Positions 1 to 4,907 of a stretch of DNA of 5,115 nucleotides are shown here, piece by piece. The translations under genes and the position numbers were made by a program. Positions within the stretch are counted from its first letter, which is position 1. Each line of letters begins with the position of its first letter. This DNA is from Viridibacillus sp050279675 (GTDB lineage Bacteria > Bacillota > Bacilli > Bacillales_A > Planococcaceae): NCBI RefSeq assembly GCF_050279675.1, contig NZ_JBNNUK010000044.1:1-5115 (forward strand), written 5' to 3'. The notes beneath the pieces are model-generated. The model was not told the DNA's origin. It did no database searches and saw nothing but the letters and a program-made list of their open reading frames with translations.

Positions 1-281
1 TCCATATTTAACAGCTTATTTGAAAATTCCTCTATCGTTTGTGCTGAACATTTGTCTTGCAACAAGATTAAGCTGTACCAGAAATTAGTCTTTTGAATTT
101 CGTTTAATGATTCTCTAAGCGTATTTGGCATAGTTGATGACTCCCACCTTTGATCTAAATCAAAAGTGTGCCTTATTTGGCCATGTGTGTATCCAGCAAT
201 CCCAAGGATGGTTTCCCAAACAGGAGATGTTTCTACTATTAATGATATTGATTCAGTTTCATCTAAATTTAAATACTTCAA
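1..281 (-). CDS. Partial CDS, N-terminal 93 residues; possible ArsR-type transcriptional regulator of Bacillus
   Basis: A minus-strand reading frame is open from a TTG at 279-281 to the left edge, so the C-terminal part is missing. A strong ribosome site (GGGAGG) lies 7 bases before this TTG. A second TTG is directly upstream (284), and an internal ATG at 131 has its own weaker GGTGGGAG, so a shorter form cannot be excluded. The protein begins LKYLNLDETESISLIV and continues with SPVWETILGIAGYTHGQIRH, then DLDQRWESS and NFWYSLILLQDK. From memory this resembles the N-terminal region of ArsR-family (DUF5937-like) regulators of Bacillus; their winged helix would lie beyond the window. No membrane segment or signal peptide is seen. 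A SigA-type promoter lies at 323-351. The coding call is firm because of codon content, ribosome site and promoter; the family call is tentative. Confidence 0.6.
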   Translation of the reverse strand, partial: MKYLNLDETESISLIVETSPVWETILGIAGYTHGQIRHTFDLDQRWESSTMPNTLRESLNEIQKTNFWYSLILLQDKCSAQTIEEFSNKLLNM

Positions 282-322
282 CAAAGTACCTCCCTCAGTA
301 TTTATTAATTGACTTGATTTAA

Positions 323-351
323 ATTATATATATTTTGAATATATAATTCAA
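323..351 (-). promoter_or_regulatory. SigA-type promoter for the gene at 1-281
   Basis: On the minus strand, TTGAAT (346-351) is followed after exactly 17 bases by a perfect TATAAT (323-328). Transcription would begin near 316, giving a leader of about 35 bases that contains the GGGAGG ribosome site. The surrounding 300-380 region is very AT-rich, which favours promoter function but also raises the chance of a coincidental match. Confidence 0.6.
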
Positions 352-386
352 TTTTTTTCGAATAATAATTCAGATTTTTTTGTTTT

Positions 387-474
387 CTTATTGAACTAAC
401 CTGCGCCGTTAGTTTAAGAAGAAAAAAGAGCTGCCTATGCAACTCAATGATCTTCAAGTAAAGCACCCGTTAGT
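387..474 (-). repeat. Dispersed repeat, copy 1
   Basis: This is one of three near-full copies of an intergenic repeat of about 85 bases. From ACTAAC (395) to GTTAGT (474) it matches copy 3 at 79 of 80 positions. The element is bounded by ACTAAC and GTTAGT and is an imperfect palindrome overall. One end is a small hairpin (ACTAAC, 7-base loop, GTTAGT) and the centre is a second hairpin that forms a terminator on the minus strand. It starts 9 bases beyond the stop codon of the 484-891 gene. It encodes no protein. The size and palindromic build suggest a REP-like or MITE-like element, but the family is not identified. Confidence 0.85.
418..445 (-). terminator. Intrinsic terminator inside repeat copy 1, for the 484-891 gene
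   Basis: Read on the minus strand, GAGTTGC-ATAG-GCAGCTC forms a 7-bp stem (one U-G pair) with a 4-base loop, followed directly by TTTTTTCTTC. On the plus strand the U-G pair becomes a C-A mismatch and no T run follows, so it should work in one direction only. It lies about 40 bases after the stop codon of the 484-891 gene. Confidence 0.75.
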
Positions 475-483
475 GAAAAAGTA

Positions 484-891
484 TTACTTCTCTATTCGCA
501 CCAAAGTTTTTTCAGGTAATTCAATCAAATCAACATTTAATTTATCTATCTTCAAAGTTATGTCACCTACTCGTTTGTCCTTTTCCTCGCCACCCCAACA
601 ACTATACAGTTCAAAATAATCACCTTTTTCAAGATAACTATCCATAATTTCACATAATGCAATTAGCTTCTTTTTTGATTCAGCACATGTTGTTTGATTC
701 ATATCTTCTGAAATCTCAATTCCCCAATCACTCGATACTTCATATACAAAAGGTGTGGTAATTTGATATTTTTGTACATCTTGTTTGTTGTACTTATTTG
801 AAAAACAATCTCCAATGTAAATAAAATTATTTTCTTCATCATTACTGAGTGGGACTTCTACGTTACAACCAATATAGCTTGCTAAACTCAT
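484..891 (-). CDS. Conserved-looking hypothetical protein, 135 residues
   Basis: The gene starts with ATG at 889-891, behind the ribosome site TAGGTGAT, and ends with TAA at 484. The product is soluble and acidic, with no signal peptide or membrane segment. Notable stretches are MSLASYIGCNVEVPLS at the start, YEVSSDWGIEIS near residues 50-61, a Lys-rich helix followed by LCEIMDSYLEKGDYFELY near 78-96, and CWGGEE. I recall similar uncharacterised Bacillus proteins but cannot name a family or function. It is flanked by same-orientation repeats: copy 2 begins 26 bases before the start codon and probably supplies the promoter, and copy 1 supplies the terminator. It is probably a single-gene transcript. 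A small cytosolic immunity-type or accessory protein is possible, but nothing in the sequence proves it. Confidence 0.8.
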   Translation of the reverse strand: MSLASYIGCNVEVPLSNDEENNFIYIGDCFSNKYNKQDVQKYQITTPFVYEVSSDWGIEISEDMNQTTCAESKKKLIALCEIMDSYLEKGDYFELYSCWGGEEKDKRVGDITLKIDKLNVDLIELPEKTLVRIEK

Positions 892-920
892 ATTTAATCA
901 CCTACTTTTCTCTATTCCTT

Positions 921-948
921 ATTAAACTAAACTGCCTCGTTAGTTCAA
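921..948 (-). promoter_or_regulatory. Candidate promoter for the 484-891 gene, lying inside repeat copy 2
   Basis: On the minus strand, TTGAAC (943-948) is followed after 16 bases by TTTAAT (921-926), which matches TATAAT at five of six positions. Transcription would begin near 914, leaving a leader of about 23 bases with the ribosome site. The terminator of the same repeat lies just upstream and should block read-through from the sigma operon, so the gene needs its own promoter and this is the only good candidate. Confidence 0.45.
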
Positions 949-953
949 TAAAG

Positions 954-978
954 AAAAAAAGAGCTGCATATGCAACTC
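954..978 (-). terminator. Intrinsic terminator inside repeat copy 2, for the sigma/anti-sigma operon
   Basis: Minus-strand GAGTTGC-ATAT-GCAGCTC forms a 7-bp stem with a 4-base loop and is followed by seven T residues (954-960). It lies about 53 bases beyond the anti-sigma stop codon, and no other terminator is seen for this operon. Confidence 0.75.
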
Positions 979-1030
979 AATGATCTTCAAGTAAAGCACC
1001 CGTTAGTGGAAGATCATAAAATCCTTTCTT

Positions 1031-1720
1031 TTAATTAAAGTGGAACATATTCTCTATTTCTTCGCTTGCTTTGGGCAAATCCATTCCTTTTTTCCAAATC
1101 AAAATCTTATCCTTTGGGGTTCCATAATACAATGCCTTTATCCCCTCACCACGAACTATTTCTTGTTCCTTAATGTCAATAAAGTCATATCCCTTTTCTA
1201 AAACACTTAGTGGTTGTACCGCCTCTTGCTTAATAATTGACCGTAAAGGAATGATATATAAGTTACCTTCCTCATCCATATCGTATTTTATGCTATTCAA
1301 ACTATAACCATCATTTATCTCGGCATAATAGACAATTTTGCCATCTGCCATTTCACTAATGTTTTTTATCTCTACCATATCAGTCGGAACGCTTGTGATG
1401 TTCCAATGAAATAAACCAAAATATCCAAGTATGATAAGAGAAGTAAATAATGCACTAATTATTCCCCCTTTAATAAATGATTTGGCTCTTGAACGGTTCC
1501 AGGAAGAAGATATATTTTTTATAACATTACCATCATTTTTATTGCTTTCAATTTCTTCTTTTGATAATTTAAAATCAGCTTGTATTCTGTCTAATTCTAT
1601 TTTACAAATTTCACACTCGACAAGATGTTCTTCTACCATTCTTTTACTATCATCACTGCATACGTTGTCATAATACAATGGAAGCAAATCTTTAACTATT
1701 TCACATGATACTTTACACAA
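1031..1720 (-). CDS. Membrane anti-sigma factor with N-terminal zinc-binding (zf-HC2 type) domain
   Basis: This 229-residue protein should hold the ECF sigma factor encoded just upstream (1723-2199) inactive at the membrane. Residues 2-45 form an anti-sigma zinc-finger domain: Cys6 with the HxxxCxxC motif His32, Cys36, Cys39, in the setting CEIVKDLLPLYYDNVCS. One membrane helix follows at about residues 85-104 (GGIISALFTSLIILGYFGLF), and residues 105-229 form an extracytoplasmic domain of unknown fold that may sense the signal. The start is TTG (1718-1720). Its ribosome site GGGAGG lies in the last codons of the sigma gene, and only 2 bases separate the two genes, so translation is probably coupled. 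The next in-frame ATG (residue 28) would destroy the zinc domain, which supports the TTG. The terminator is in repeat copy 2. The role is strongly supported; the signal is unknown. Confidence 0.9.
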   Translation of the reverse strand: MCKVSCEIVKDLLPLYYDNVCSDDSKRMVEEHLVECEICKIELDRIQADFKLSKEEIESNKNDGNVIKNISSSWNRSRAKSFIKGGIISALFTSLIILGYFGLFHWNITSVPTDMVEIKNISEMADGKIVYYAEINDGYSLNSIKYDMDEEGNLYIIPLRSIIKQEAVQPLSVLEKGYDFIDIKEQEIVRGEGIKALYYGTPKDKILIWKKGMDLPKASEEIENMFHFN

Positions 1721-1722
1721 TT

Positions 1723-2199
1723 CTATTCCTCCCTCAGCAAGTCTTGAATTTTGCGTTTAGCTCGGTGAAATGTGACTCTCGCCCAACTTTCTGTTCTCTC
1801 GAAAAGTTCACTTATTTGTTTAAAGGAAAGTTCTCCAAATACTCTTAACGTGAAAACTTCCTTATAAGGCTCTTCTAAGCAACGTAAGACTTTATGAATA
1901 CGGAAAGTCTCTTCTTTATTTAGTATCATTTCTTCAATACTATTTTGATTTTCTTCAGGTATCTCGTCTGTATCAAACCGCTTTTGTTTGTCGAGATAGG
2001 TAAAGTATGTGTTTTTGGCTATTTGACAAAGCCAAACATTGAGTTTACATTTCCCATTAAATTTATCAATGTTTTTTAATGCTTTAAAAAATGTTTCTTG
2101 TGTTATTTCTTCAGCTATCTTTTCGTTACGACTTAATAATAGTACAAACGAGTATACCTCTCGAAAATATTGATTATAAATACTCTCAAATTCGGTCAC
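1723..2199 (-). CDS. ECF-type RNA polymerase sigma factor
   Basis: This 158-residue protein has the standard ECF length and two-domain build. Region 2 spans about residues 5-74, with the conserved AEEITQETFFKAL (core RNA polymerase contact) and NVWLCQIAKNTYFTYL (-10 recognition). Region 4 spans about 99-152, with the helix-turn-helix SFKQISELFERTESWARVTF for the -35 element. It starts with GTG at 2197-2199, 7 bases after a perfect AAAGGAGG. The overlapping ATG is followed at once by a stop and cannot be used. The gene is first in an operon with its membrane anti-sigma factor, so it should be released by an envelope or extracellular signal. An ECF-like promoter upstream suggests autoregulation. 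I cannot assign it to a named Bacillus sigma factor such as SigM, SigX, SigV or SigW. Confidence 0.93.
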   Translation of the reverse strand: MTEFESIYNQYFREVYSFVLLLSRNEKIAEEITQETFFKALKNIDKFNGKCKLNVWLCQIAKNTYFTYLDKQKRFDTDEIPEENQNSIEEMILNKEETFRIHKVLRCLEEPYKEVFTLRVFGELSFKQISELFERTESWARVTFHRAKRKIQDLLREE

Positions 2200-2223
2200 A
2201 TTTCAACCTCCTTTCATAAGTAA

Positions 2224-2249
2224 GACTAAGTTAAGAGGGTTTCGTTACA
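2224..2249 (-). promoter_or_regulatory. Candidate ECF-type autoregulatory promoter of the sigma/anti-sigma operon
   Basis: On the minus strand, TGTAAC (2244-2249) is followed after 16 bases by AGTC (2224-2227). This resembles the TGWAAC - CGTC pattern of Bacillus ECF sigma promoters, including the AAC core. Transcription would start near 2217, leaving a short leader with the AAAGGAGG site at 2207-2214. The -10 half is imperfect, so this is a reasoned guess. Confidence 0.4.
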
Positions 2250-2285
2250 AAAAAATAAAAAATTGGCAGACTTATACGTCTGCCA
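2250..2285 (-). terminator. Strong intrinsic terminator upstream of the sigma operon
   Basis: Minus-strand TGGCAGAC-GTATAA-GTCTGCCA forms a perfect 8-bp stem (2264-2285) followed by ATTTTTTATTTTTTT. The hairpin loop contains the TAA stop of the gene remnant at 2272-2360, so it was the terminator of that gene. It now insulates the sigma operon promoter from upstream transcription. Confidence 0.8.
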
Positions 2286-2360
2286 TTAAGTCATATTCTA
2301 TTTGCAAAATAGAATTCCTTTTATTTGTTACGACTTCTGAAGAAACTCGAATTCCTTCTA
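2272..2360 (-). pseudogene. 3' remnant of an unknown gene, cut off at repeat copy 3
   Basis: A minus-strand frame reads GIRVSSEVVTNKRNSILQIE and then YDLMADV before the TAA at 2272-2274. Its amino-acid make-up looks like a genuine protein C-terminus, and the stop codon sits inside a strong terminator, as is common at true gene ends. Upstream the frame runs into repeat copy 3 and meets a stop there, with no usable start codon or ribosome site. The likely history is that the 5' part of the gene was lost when the repeat arrived or when recombination took place at it. I do not recognise the family. Confidence 0.5.
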
Positions 2361-2442
2361 CAACTAACCTGCCCCGTTAGTTTAAGAAGAAAAAAGAGCT
2401 GCCTATGCAACTCAATGATCTTCAAGTAAAGCACCCGTTAGT
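2355..2442 (-). repeat. Dispersed repeat, copy 3
   Basis: This copy is the same length as copy 1 from ACTAAC (2363) to GTTAGT (2442) and differs from it at only one base (CTGCCCC against CTGCGCC). Such near identity in non-coding DNA suggests recent spread or gene conversion. On its left side the match ends where the remnant at 2272-2360 begins. Confidence 0.85.
2390..2413 (-). terminator. Intrinsic terminator inside repeat copy 3
   Basis: This is the same 7-bp stem, 4-base loop and six T residues as in copy 1, read on the minus strand. The only candidate upstream transcription unit is the small frameshifted ORF at 2498-2619. Confidence 0.65.
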
Positions 2443-2497
2443 TTAAGTGCATTTATTCACAAACTTAAATGGTTTACTAAGCAGATTAGTTCAATTA

Positions 2498-2619
2498 TTA
2501 AAGGAATGTTGCCCCGTTAGTTGCAATAGAAAAAGCAATCTCTCTAATGAAAAATCGCTCGTATCTATTTTTTACTTTTTCACCGAGAGTGCTGATTTAC
2601 CAAAATATTTTTTCAACAT
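2498..2619 (-). pseudogene. Possible small ORF with a one-base frameshift (about 40 residues)
   Basis: On the minus strand an ATG at 2617-2619, preceded by AAGGTGA, reads MLKKYFGKSALSVKK and then stops at 2572. The neighbouring frame continues with VKNRYERFFIREIAFSIATN and GATFL up to a TAA at 2498-2500. Adding one A to the five-A run after the GTG codon would join the two parts into a single basic protein of 40 residues. The last codons run into sequence resembling the repeat end (ACTAACGGGGCA). The coding-like composition on both sides of the shift is the main evidence; no family is recognised and it could be chance. Confidence 0.3.
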
Positions 2620-2650
2620 ACATTCACCTTGATAAAGTGCTCGTTTAGTC
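2508..2650. repeat. Diverged repeat-end sequences on either side of the small ORF
   Basis: TTGCCCCGTTAGTT (about 2509-2522) matches the inner end of the repeat family (CTGCCCCGTTAGTT). ATAAAGTGCTCGTTTAGT (about 2632-2649) resembles its other end (GTAAAGCACCCGTTAGT). The central terminator hairpin is absent and the material between them is the possible small ORF. It could be an old, partly replaced copy or a second cassette boundary. Confidence 0.35.
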
Positions 2651-2707
2651 ATCCATTATTGCAATTCTCTAAAAAATATAAGAAAAAACAAAAAAATCAA
2701 TATTTAG

Positions 2708-2738
2708 TGAAACCTTTTCATCTAAAATGTTACTCTAA
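2708..2738 (+). promoter_or_regulatory. Candidate ECF-type promoter of the sigma-fusion gene
   Basis: TGAAACCTTTT (2708-2718) is a very good match to the -35 region of Bacillus ECF promoters, including the T run after the AAC motif. ACTCTAA (2732-2738) lies about 18 bases beyond TGAAAC, where CGTCTAA would be expected. The start codon is at 2759, so the leader is short. This suggests that the sigma fusion, or another ECF sigma factor such as the one at 1723-2199, drives the gene. Confidence 0.5.
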
Positions 2739-2758
2739 CAATAATAGGAGGTATTTAA

Positions 2759-4687
2759 ATGGAACAATTAGTAAGAGCAGCTATCGACGGTCAGCAAGCA
2801 GCATTTGAGCAGCTAGTAGAAGCTGAAAAGTCTAAGCTTCTCGCAAAAGCTTACTCCTATGTTGGTAACAGAGAAGACGCATCAGACATTGTACAAGAAA
2901 CATTGCTGCAAGCTTTCAAATCTATGCATCAATTAAAAGAACCAAAATATTTCTCTACATGGCTGTTTAAGATATTAATACGACAATGTTTTGCTTTTCT
3001 ACGACAAAAAAAGCGTACACTAGTAGTGGAAACCGAGCTTATACAGCAACGGCTAATTGAACAAGAACAATCAATGAACTACGAATTTGTCCATGAGGCA
3101 TTGTCTTTACTTCGAAAAGATTATCAAACCGTACTTATATTATTTTATTTTTATGATTTTAAAGTACAAGAAATCTCCTATCTCCTAGATAAGCCAATCA
3201 ATACGATCAAAATGTATTTACATCGTGGTCGTATCCAATTAAAAAAGCAACTAGAACAACGCATGAACAAACCAATTAAGCAGAAAGAAGTGATACATAT
3301 GCTAAAGGAACAACTAGCGAAATTAGCGTTAAACTTTGTGTCAGTTCCCGATAACTATCAATTACTAGTAGAAGATTATTCAAACGAACAAGCTACATTT
3401 ATGTGGTCGACAGACGATTTAGAAGATGGAATTGAAGTGTCACTTGATCCGAACGGAAAATTATTAGATTTAACTAGACCTCCTTCGACAACAGGTACAC
3501 TTGTCACAACGCAGCAACAGCAAGCCATTGCAGAACAATTTTTAACAGAGCAATACACTGAAGCATTAGATTATTTAACTGAGTCTACTATCATTGAAAA
3601 AGAGGATGAAACAAAGTTTTTATATGAACAATTTGTAGGAGGCTATCCTCTTGCAAGCTTTTACACAAAAATAATCGTTTCCAAGTACGGAGAAATCATT
3701 GATTTTAAGTACTATGGCTACACGAAAGCTCCACCGAAATTCCCAACACAGCTTGCCAGCAAAGACAGGATTTTACAACAGTTATTTAAAGCCCCATGGT
3801 CTTTATCTATGAAGTATTTAGTTAGTGACAATTATTCTGTTGCACAGTCTGGCCTGTACCCGATTTACGAGAGTCCAATTGTATACCAGTCATTTAATGC
3901 AATTGATGGAAAAGCATTATTTGAAGAGGAAGTTGAGGAAGATGTAGCTTCCTTCACCAAGTTTCCATACGTACAACCACTCGAAAAACAGACGACACTT
4001 GAAAATATTATAGGTGTAACAGATTGTATGGAAAAGCTACGGGAAGTCGAAATGGATGAAAATACACTCGGCATTGTATGGCGAAAAAAGGATTGGAAAG
4101 CTCCGAAAGATAAATCGATGAAAAATTTCCTGCTTGAACGTATGGAGGATACGGTGAAGGCTATGGTTGATAAGCATTCAAGGAAATTAAAGGAGTTCAT
4201 GTGGTTTAAAGAGCGTACAGGTGAACTGGATCTTTCGTTTGAAGCTTGTCGAGATATTGCTTGTACATTTATTGCGACATATTTTAAAGAATATGTTCCT
4301 TATGTACAATTGCAAATCAAGAAACCAACCTTTAATGAGGTGAACCGTGCATTTTTCACTTTTCCGCTGCACGTAGCTCATGGCTTACAAATAGAGGGTG
4401 AACATTTTTACGTTGGCGTAGACAAAGCGACGGGTTTCATCGATACATTTAGGTCTCCTCGTATTGACCTAGAACTTCTTTACTCCTATGATTCTCCAAC
4501 TATTCAACCTATAGAGAACGTAATACCTGTCTTAAAAGAGGCCGATGCCTTTTTAAAATGGTCTAGACAGTATGATGAAAATAAAAACGATGAAGTATTA
4601 CAATATCGATTGGGACAATCGGAAACAAAACAGCGGATTGTTGGTATAGATGCAACGACAGGACAACTTATCGTCAGTAAACTTTAA
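2759..4687 (+). CDS. ECF sigma factor fused to a long C-terminal extension resembling YcdB/YcdC repeats
   Basis: The start is ATG, 7 bases after AGGAGG. Of 642 residues, about 1-170 form a complete ECF sigma factor. Region 2 (about 12-86) carries DASDIVQETLLQAFK and FSTWLFKILIRQCFAFLR; region 4 (about 112-166) carries the helix-turn-helix VQEISYLLDKPINTIKMYLH. Residues 180-642 are an extension with no signal peptide or membrane helix. It shows recurring units: a helix (AIAEQFLTEQYTEALDYL near 256; DIACTFIATYFKEYVPYV near 499), then strands ending in a Gly-turn strand (SKYGEIIDF near 308; VGVDKATGFIDTF near 552; VGIDATTGQLI near 628). That pattern, and LENIIGVTDCMEKLREVE near 414, recall YcdB/YcdC (PepSY-like) repeat proteins of Bacillus. 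The product should act in the cytoplasm at RNA polymerase. No separate anti-sigma gene is adjacent in the window, so the extension may control the sigma part. The sigma call is firm; the extension family is from memory. Confidence 0.9.
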   Translation: MEQLVRAAIDGQQAAFEQLVEAEKSKLLAKAYSYVGNREDASDIVQETLLQAFKSMHQLKEPKYFSTWLFKILIRQCFAFLRQKKRTLVVETELIQQRLIEQEQSMNYEFVHEALSLLRKDYQTVLILFYFYDFKVQEISYLLDKPINTIKMYLHRGRIQLKKQLEQRMNKPIKQKEVIHMLKEQLAKLALNFVSVPDNYQLLVEDYSNEQATFMWSTDDLEDGIEVSLDPNGKLLDLTRPPSTTGTLVTTQQQQAIAEQFLTEQYTEALDYLTESTIIEKEDETKFLYEQFVGGYPLASFYTKIIVSKYGEIIDFKYYGYTKAPPKFPTQLASKDRILQQLFKAPWSLSMKYLVSDNYSVAQSGLYPIYESPIVYQSFNAIDGKALFEEEVEEDVASFTKFPYVQPLEKQTTLENIIGVTDCMEKLREVEMDENTLGIVWRKKDWKAPKDKSMKNFLLERMEDTVKAMVDKHSRKLKEFMWFKERTGELDLSFEACRDIACTFIATYFKEYVPYVQLQIKKPTFNEVNRAFFTFPLHVAHGLQIEGEHFYVGVDKATGFIDTFRSPRIDLELLYSYDSPTIQPIENVIPVLKEADAFLKWSRQYDENKNDEVLQYRLGQSETKQRIVGIDATTGQLIVSKL

Positions 4688-4844
4688 ATAAAGCGGAGTA
4701 AAATAGCCCCGAGAATATATAACTTTTAAAAGCCTACAAATGAAACAAAGCGACCCAGAACAAGTTATCTTTTCATACCAAATTTAATCTAATTTATATT
4801 GAGCTTAGTGTTATCAAACTAAAAACTCTCATATTCATTTTATA

Positions 4845-4896
4845 GAGAAGAACCACCTAAAACATTATTACATCAATGTTCTAGGTGGTTCTTCTC
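4845..4896. terminator. Large near-perfect hairpin, probable 3' end of the sigma-fusion transcript
   Basis: A perfect 15-bp stem (GAGAAGAACCACCTA at 4845-4859 with its complement at 4882-4896) is extended, after one A-C mismatch, by 6 more pairs (AACATT with AATGTT) around an 8-base loop. No clear T run follows on either strand, so it may be a factor-assisted or bidirectional terminator or an RNA-stabilising structure. It lies 158 bases after the sigma-fusion stop codon. The stretch 4688-4844 holds no convincing gene. Confidence 0.55.
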
Positions 4897-4907
4897 ATAA
4901 ACCGCAC

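Larger units (their letters stand above)
918..1007 (-). repeat. Dispersed repeat, copy 2
   Basis: This is the same element as copies 1 and 3 and in the same orientation, but it differs at several positions. These include CTGCCTC in the first loop, TTCAATAAAG instead of TTTAAGAAG, and a symmetric TGCATATGCA core in the central hairpin. Its outer part forms a longer imperfect stem (TTATTAAACTAA paired with TTAGTTCAATAA). It lies between the 3' end of the sigma/anti-sigma operon (stop at 1031) and the start of the 484-891 gene, ending one and beginning the other. Confidence 0.85.

Noticed and set aside
134..322. Plus-strand ORF of 62 residues
   Set aside because: It lies opposite the left-edge minus-strand gene, which has a proper ribosome site and promoter. 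The plus-strand product has no ribosome site and an unnatural composition.
387..474. True integron attC site
   Set aside because: The ends only loosely match the attC core rules, no integrase gene is present, and the central hairpin is fully explained as a terminator. Kept only as a low-weight hypothesis in the findings.
437..619. Plus-strand ORF of 60 residues
   Set aside because: It begins inside repeat copy 1 and runs opposite the 484-891 gene, so it is a shadow.
1431..1673. Plus-strand ORF of 80 residues
   Set aside because: It is the antisense shadow of the anti-sigma gene; its Leu/Ile/Ser-rich product is typical of such shadows.
387..2442. CRISPR array
   Set aside because: The repeats are about 80 bases long and spaced by hundreds of bases containing genes, so they do not fit a CRISPR pattern.
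2447..2632. Plus-strand ORF of 61 residues between repeat copy 3 and the sigma-fusion gene
   Set aside because: It has no ribosome site and crosses repeat-like ends. The minus strand of the same stretch has more coding-like frames with a ribosome site.
3376..4381. Three minus-strand ORFs (3376-3558, 3865-4200, 4187-4381)
   Set aside because: All lie inside the sigma-fusion gene on the opposite strand and have Cys/Ser/Phe-rich shadow compositions without ribosome sites.
4740..4787. Plus-strand mini-ORF MKQSDPEQVIFSYQI, open back to about 4707
   Set aside because: Its composition is protein-like, but there is no ribosome site, it is only 15 residues long and no family is recognisable. It could be a remnant, but support is too weak to list.
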